Shown here: positions 59,662 to 64,000 of the stretch, piece by piece
How positions within the stretch are numbered: the first letter of the stretch is position 1
Layout: each line of letters begins with the position of its first letter
Origin: Hyphococcus lacteus
GTDB lineage: Bacteria > Pseudomonadota > Alphaproteobacteria > Caulobacterales > Parvularculaceae
Direction: 5' to 3'
Length of the DNA: 64,000 nucleotides
NCBI RefSeq assembly: GCF_041058985.1
Contig: NZ_JBEHZE010000001.1
Location: forward strand, 496,001 to 560,000
Position numbers and translations under genes: made by a program
Notes under the pieces: model-generated
Told to the model about the DNA's origin: nothing
What the model saw: the letters and a program-made list of their open reading frames with translations, nothing else
The model's database searches: none

Positions 59662-59705
59662 GATCTGAAAAGCGTTGCTATACGCTTTACACCACTTTTC
59701 AGATC
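59662..59705. repeat. 44-bp inverted-repeat element between the asparaginase and trpS genes
   Basis: GATCTGAAAAG (59662-59672) is mirrored perfectly by CTTTTCAGATC (59695-59705). The loop between contains a further AAAGCGT/ACGCTTT pairing, giving a long cruciform or hairpin. It sits at the convergent ends of two genes, just before the trpS stop at 59717. It may act as a bidirectional terminator (without a long U run) or be a small repeat-type element; no other copy was noticed. Confidence 0.6.
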
Positions 59706-59716
59706 ATAGTCTTTGG

Positions 59717-60745
59717 TCAGACTAAATAACCAACAGTCTCTTTAACCTCTTTCAAGATCGGTTCTGTGACCTCGGAGGCGCGCTCTGCGCCTTTGCGCAA
59801 AATACCCTGAAGGAATGCAGGATCCCCTTCGAGCCGACGCATTTCAGCGCTGATCGGTGAAATTTTCTCGACCACAAGTTCCGCAAGTGCCGGTTTGAAA
59901 ACGCCAAAGCCCTGTCCACCAAATTCAGACAGCACTTCGGCTACTGATTTGCCGGAAAGGGTCGCATAAATACCCACAAGGTTTTTCGCTTCTGGTCGAT
60001 CTTCGAGGCCACCCGTTTCTGTGGGGAGTGGTTCCGGGTCCGATTTCGCTTTTTTTATTTTTTTGGCAATCAAATCGGTATCATCCGTTAGATAGATGCA
60101 AGAATTTTCGGATGGATTAGATTTCGACATCTTCATGGTGCCGTCGCGCAACGACATAATCCGCGCACCCGTCTCGCCGAATTGGCCTTTGATCAGCGGC
60201 TCTGGTTGCGGAAAGAAATCGGGTTTGTCGTAATCATGGTTGAACTTCGCCGCGACATCGCGCGCAAGTTCCAGGTGTTGTTTCTGATCCTCACCGACCG
60301 GCACATGCGTCGCCTTATAGGCAAGAATATCCGCCGCCATCAACACGGGATAGGTATAAAGCCCAACCGAAGCGCGCTCGGCGTCTTTTCCCGCTTTATC
60401 CTTAAACTGGGTCATGCGATTCACCCAACCGATGCGCGCCACGCAATTCAATATCCATGCAAGCTCGGCATGGGCACGGACACCGGACTGGTGAAACACC
60501 ACAGCCTTTTCCGGATCGACGCCCGCCGCCAAATAGGCCGCCGCGATATGCATAGTTTGTTCAAGCAATTTTTGAGGGTCTTGCCAGACGGTAATCGCAT
60601 GCATGTTCACGACGCAGAAATGACAGTCATATTCATGCTGTAAATCTACGAATTTCCGAATTGCGCCGAGATAGTTTCCGAGGTGCATCCCGCCTGAAGG
60701 CTGAATACCGGAAAAAACACGCGTTGGACCTTGATAACCGCTCAT
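59717..60745 (-). CDS. trpS: Tryptophanyl-tRNA synthetase
   Basis: Class I aminoacyl-tRNA synthetase that charges tRNA-Trp. ATG 60745 gives 342 residues. The HIGH-like motif is Gly-Gly-Met-His-Leu-Gly-Asn near the N-terminus and the KMSKS motif is intact (Lys-Met-Ser-Lys-Ser-Asn-Pro). Gln-Phe-Lys-Asp-Lys and Leu-Met-Ala-Ala-Asp-Ile-Leu are typical. It follows murJ, in the alphaproteobacterial order glnD-murJ-trpS. Confidence 0.97.
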   Translation of the reverse strand: MSGYQGPTRVFSGIQPSGGMHLGNYLGAIRKFVDLQHEYDCHFCVVNMHAITVWQDPQKLLEQTMHIAAAYLAAGVDPEKAVVFHQSGVRAHAELAWILNCVARIGWVNRMTQFKDKAGKDAERASVGLYTYPVLMAADILAYKATHVPVGEDQKQHLELARDVAAKFNHDYDKPDFFPQPEPLIKGQFGETGARIMSLRDGTMKMSKSNPSENSCIYLTDDTDLIAKKIKKAKSDPEPLPTETGGLEDRPEAKNLVGIYATLSGKSVAEVLSEFGGQGFGVFKPALAELVVEKISPISAEMRRLEGDPAFLQGILRKGAERASEVTEPILKEVKETVGYLV

Positions 60746-60793
60746 GTGACTACTCTTTTGGGATTTTCTTACTCGCGACGTGATCGCCGCCAA

Positions 60794-62383
60794 TTACTTA
60801 GCGACCGTCTTGTAGTCGGATAGCCGCGCGGCGCCAAGTATGAAGGCGAGCCCGCCGTAAACCACCATACCCGCCGCGGCGATCATCAAAACGGCGATCC
60901 ATTCGCGATTCCAGAAATAAGCGCCAAGGACGGTCGATTGCGCTAGCGCCCACCAAAGAAAAGCCGTCATACCGGCAGATGCAGCGAGTATCCGGCCAAG
61001 GCGGCTGAAGAGGCGCACCCCCGGTTTGAATAATCCCAACCGGGAAAGCCGCCACACCAAAAGCCCTACTTGAAGCCATGCGGCAAAAACCGTTGCAACG
61101 GCAACTGCGAGAAAGCCAAAGATTGGAAATAATGAAAGCGACATGACCGCATTCACCGCAATCGAGATGAGTGCGTAATTCATCGGTGTTTTCGTGTCTT
61201 CTCGTGCAAAAAATGCTGGCGAGAAAATTTTGTGCCAGACAAATGCCGGAAGCCCAGCCCCAAAAATCGCCAGCGCCGCGCCGGTCATGGCAACATCATG
61301 CGGCGTAAACGCGGAACGCTGAACCCCAAAGGCGGAAAGCGCATCGGCAGCAATACCCCTGAACAACGCATCACAAATCGGCTCACTCATAATGAGGAAC
61401 GCAGCTGACGCCGGAATAACGAGGAGTGCTGATAATTCAAGCGATCGATTGAGTGCCCGCGCTGCGCCCGTTTCATCGCCAGCCTTCACCCGTTCCGATA
61501 GCATCGGCAGCAATACAATCCCGAGGGCTATACCGATCACCGCCAACGGTAGTTGATAAAGCTGGTCAGCATTCATGAGCCAAGAAACCGCCCCCGGTTC
61601 CTGGCTCGCGATATTCGTACCGATGATAAGATTGATTTGAACCGCACCGGCGCTGATAAAACCGGGCGCACCGAGCGCAAACAAACGCTTGACCGAAGGG
61701 GTCAGGCGCGGCATTCGCAGTTTCAACAAAAAGCCTTGGCGGTATGCCCCATATAAAAGAATTAAAAGCTGAACGATCCCGCCCGCAAAAACACCCCATG
61801 ACGCTGCGGCACCAGACACTTCAACATCTGCATTCGCATACATCAAGATTGCCGTGATCAAACAAACATTAAGCGCTAACGGTGCCCCCGCAGAAGCCGC
61901 AAAACGCCCAAGTGAGTTTAGGATACCGCTGTAAAGGCCGACCAGCGACATCATCATGAGATAGGGAAACATAATTCGCGTATAAAGCGTCGTTAGTGCG
62001 AATTTTTCCGGATCATCTTCGAACCCAGAAGCAATTAGAAATACAAATGCCGGTGCCGCCACCTGAACCAATGCAGTCAACAGCGTCAGTATAAAGATTA
62101 GCCCGGCAAGAACTTCTTCGGCAAAATGCTTTGCTTCGGCCTCGCCGCCATCAACCTTTCGTCCTTGGAACATCGGAATAAAGGCAGCATGAAAAGCCCC
62201 CTCCGCGAACAGCCGCCGGAACATATTCGGCAACCGAAATGCTGCCCAGAAAGCGTCAGCAACCGGATTGCCGCCCGCACCGATGATGCCCGCCATGAGG
62301 ATCTGACGCACAAACCCCAACACGCGGCTGAACATCGTCATGCCGCTTACAGTCGCCAGCGATTTAAAAATATTCCCGCTCAT
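60794..62383 (-). CDS. murJ: Lipid II flippase MurJ
   Basis: A MATE-like multi-pass membrane protein that moves lipid II across the inner membrane. The 529 residues have about 14 helices. Signatures are Arg-x-Leu-Gly-Phe-Val-Arg-Gln near the N-terminus, Ala-Phe-x-Ala-Ala-Phe-Arg-Leu-Pro-Asn-Met-Phe-Arg-Arg-Leu-Phe-Ala-Glu-Gly-Ala-Phe, and Pro-Met-Asn-Tyr-Ala late. It follows glnD and precedes trpS on the same strand. Confidence 0.97.
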   Translation of the reverse strand: MSGNIFKSLATVSGMTMFSRVLGFVRQILMAGIIGAGGNPVADAFWAAFRLPNMFRRLFAEGAFHAAFIPMFQGRKVDGGEAEAKHFAEEVLAGLIFILTLLTALVQVAAPAFVFLIASGFEDDPEKFALTTLYTRIMFPYLMMMSLVGLYSGILNSLGRFAASAGAPLALNVCLITAILMYANADVEVSGAAASWGVFAGGIVQLLILLYGAYRQGFLLKLRMPRLTPSVKRLFALGAPGFISAGAVQINLIIGTNIASQEPGAVSWLMNADQLYQLPLAVIGIALGIVLLPMLSERVKAGDETGAARALNRSLELSALLVIPASAAFLIMSEPICDALFRGIAADALSAFGVQRSAFTPHDVAMTGAALAIFGAGLPAFVWHKIFSPAFFAREDTKTPMNYALISIAVNAVMSLSLFPIFGFLAVAVATVFAAWLQVGLLVWRLSRLGLFKPGVRLFSRLGRILAASAGMTAFLWWALAQSTVLGAYFWNREWIAVLMIAAAGMVVYGGLAFILGAARLSDYKTVAK

Positions 62384-62435
62384 AGGGTCTCTTATGAAAA
62401 ATCAGCAAAAGCCGAAAATTGACGCTTAATGGGGT

Positions 62436-64000
62436 TCACGCCTCAGAGCCAGCCGTGAGGACCTCAAATAAGGTCTTTTCAATATGCGCAAGCGTTGCAG
62501 GGTCCGTTAATTTCTGACCGTTTCGATCCTGAAGATAAAATGCGTCAACAGCACGTTCGCCATAAGTCGAAATATGGGAGGAAATGATTGTGGCCCCCGC
62601 ATCCGCAAGCGCGCCGGTCAGTTCATAGAGCAATCCCGGGCGGTCAAGACCTTCGGCTTCGATAACGGTTGCGGTTTCTGACGCATTTGGTTCTATCCGC
62701 ACATCAGCCTCAACGGTGAATATCTCTCGTCGGTCGCCAATACGTCGTCGCAGCTTCGGCGGTGTTTCGGGACGCGTCGATGCGGCGGTCAACAATGCCC
62801 CATGAAGACGGCGAGTCTGTTCAACATCTTCGACAGGAACACCATCCGGAGACTGAATAATAAAAATGTCGATTGCCTTGCCATCGGCCGTCGTAAGCGC
62901 CTGCACTGTTCTTACGCTCATTCCGGTAGACGCCACCGCACCCGCAAGATCGGCCAACAGGCCGGCCCGGTCATCGGTATAGACAATAGCCTCAAGGTCG
63001 CCATCGCGCGGCGTCGCGACCACAGCGCTGTTGGCCGCATCTCGTTCAGCCGCACGTGCGAGCATTGCAAATCGAACGATGATCTCTGGGTCAAGCATAC
63101 GCATCATAGAATCGTCGAGACGACCTAAAAATGCGTTTTTATCTTGATCAGCCCACCCCACCAACCGCGTTTCGGCTTCGCGTCGCACAAGAACGGCGCG
63201 GTCATCAAGTTTTTTCTCTAGTGCTTTATCACCATGTTCAAACCACAACGCCGCACCATCATATAGTTCCGATAGGCGACGTCTTGTCATTTCATCCCAT
63301 GACTGAACACCAACCACTCGCAAGTGACAAACGGAAATCACCAACATTAAATCTAGTCGCGCGCGTGTACCGACCGAGCGCGCAAAGGCCGAAATAACAT
63401 GGCTCTCTGTCAAATTCCGTCGCTCAGCCGTGCGTACTAACATCAAATGCCGTGAAGCCGCCCATCCGATAAGCGAGGCATCGGCCTCGTTCATACCAAG
63501 GCGCTTGGAAACCCGCGTCACTAGTTTTTCGCAGGCAATCACTGACTTTTCTTTGAGCGACCACTTTGCTTCATGCAGCAAAACGCCATAAAAAAATACA
63601 AGAGGGTTTTCTGCATTGCGAACAATGTGCGTTGCAATAGGGTGATCTTCTTCGAGACGATTGCGATAAATATCGACAATAAACCGAACGCACCGAAGCA
63701 CATGCTCATCAAGGGTAAACCGCCGATAAAGACCATAGTCGATACGGCCAACGATAGAACCAAAGGCTGGGATATATTTTCCCAACAACCCTGTTTCCGT
63801 CATAATTCGCAGTACACGGACAGGATCGACTGAATCGGTCAAAATACCCGCAAAGAGTTTTGCGATCACCGGGTCACGGCGCACTTCTAGTGTAACGCTT
63901 GCGGTCTGTTCGGTGACGATGGCCAATGCGTCTGGGTGAAAGTCAATTTTCGGCTCTTTGCCGAAGGCGCGAAAAAGTCTGAACATATCGCGCGGTGCGC
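62436..64000 (-). CDS. glnD: [Protein-PII] uridylyltransferase GlnD, C-terminal part (runs off the right edge)
   Basis: The frame is open to the right edge, so only the C-terminal 520 or so residues are present; the N-terminal nucleotidyltransferase lies outside. GlnD uridylylates PII in response to glutamine. The visible part holds a linker (about 1-85 counted from Met at 63986), an HD-domain region (about 88-260) and two ACT domains (about 330-400 and 440-515) that sense glutamine. The order of blocks is as in GlnD. The HD domain is degenerate: the His-Asp-Ile-Ala-Lys-Gly block reads Leu-Leu-His-Glu-Ala-Lys-Trp, the following Asp-His-Ser is lost, and the late Ala-Asp-Ile-Arg is Cys-His-Leu-Arg. 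The first His of the site is still present (Leu-Asp-Glu-His). Confidence 0.88.
   Translation of the reverse strand, partial: APRDMFRLFRAFGKEPKIDFHPDALAIVTEQTASVTLEVRRDPVIAKLFAGILTDSVDPVRVLRIMTETGLLGKYIPAFGSIVGRIDYGLYRRFTLDEHVLRCVRFIVDIYRNRLEEDHPIATHIVRNAENPLVFFYGVLLHEAKWSLKEKSVIACEKLVTRVSKRLGMNEADASLIGWAASRHLMLVRTAERRNLTESHVISAFARSVGTRARLDLMLVISVCHLRVVGVQSWDEMTRRRLSELYDGAALWFEHGDKALEKKLDDRAVLVRREAETRLVGWADQDKNAFLGRLDDSMMRMLDPEIIVRFAMLARAAERDAANSAVVATPRDGDLEAIVYTDDRAGLLADLAGAVASTGMSVRTVQALTTADGKAIDIFIIQSPDGVPVEDVEQTRRLHGALLTAASTRPETPPKLRRRIGDRREIFTVEADVRIEPNASETATVIEAEGLDRPGLLYELTGALADAGATIISSHISTYGERAVDAFYLQDRNGQKLTDPATLAHIEKTLFEVLTAGSEA

Overview
This window is a stretch of alphaproteobacterial chromosome. 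The evidence is the gene order: ruvC-ruvA-ruvB followed by ybgC-tolQRAB-pal-cpoB-tilS-ftsH, glnD-murJ-trpS, tkt-gap-pgk-fba, serC-serA, aroA...cmk-rpsA, a TIGR02300 (FYDLN) gene, a Coq4 gene and a DUF4164-zapA pair. Base composition is moderate and looks even by eye. The genus cannot be fixed from sequence alone; an environmental, probably marine, alphaproteobacterium is a guess. No phage, insertion sequence, CRISPR array or rRNA operon is visible. One tRNA gene is present, tRNA-Ala(GGC).

Layout. 1-6.2 kb: end of an M48 peptidase gene, then rpsA, cmk, a TPR/aspartyl-hydroxylase gene and aroA on the minus strand, with a TIGR02300 gene divergent from aroA. 6.3-10.7 kb: tRNA-Ala, the decayed end of a glutathione S-transferase gene, an Asp/Glu racemase-family gene, ribD with a flavodoxin-fold oxidoreductase, and a PepSY membrane protein behind a Fur-like box. 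11-15.2 kb: rfbBDA (dTDP-sugar synthesis, no rfbC) and sqdB (sulfolipid headgroup). 15.2-18 kb: thioredoxin-like lipoprotein, class I aminotransferase, a two-gene unit of a ribbon-helix-helix protein plus a 38-residue polybasic peptide behind a palindromic operator, and an acidic lipoprotein. 18-23.2 kb: thiC with a small membrane protein under a TPP riboswitch, an M20 peptidase, a phosphodiester glycosidase-like gene and a second, degenerate TPP riboswitch. 23.3-33.7 kb: membrane-anchored thioredoxin, purA, serC-serA with a candidate serC leader RNA, a DMT transporter, PhzF, thiD, a Glyoxalase_8 protein, an HxlR regulator and an exported Tyr/His-rich protein. 33.7-48.8 kb: glmM, folP, ftsH, tilS, the complete tol-pal cluster, and ruvCAB interrupted by a GT61 glycosyltransferase gene on the opposite strand. 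48.8-64 kb: Sel1-repeat protein, thiE, coq4, the fba-pgk-gap-tkt glycolysis/Calvin-type operon, DUF4164-zapA, gpmA, an isoaspartyl peptidase, trpS, murJ, and glnD running off the right edge.

How the genes work together. Most are housekeeping: envelope integrity (Tol-Pal, FtsH, MurJ, GlmM), recombination (RuvABC), central carbon (Fba, Pgk, GapA, Tkt, GpmA), serine, aromatic, purine, folate, riboflavin and thiamine synthesis. Thiamine genes thiC, thiD and thiE are scattered, and only the thiC operon has an intact riboswitch.

Points most worth a second look: the ribbon-helix-helix/polybasic peptide unit at 17.1-17.5 kb; the orphan degenerate TPP riboswitch at 23.0 kb; the 137-residue membrane protein that sits between the intact riboswitch and thiC; the oxygenase gene inserted in the aroA-cmk-rpsA operon; and a GlnD whose HD domain has lost several metal-binding residues. 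All calls rest on reading the sequence; no database search was run.
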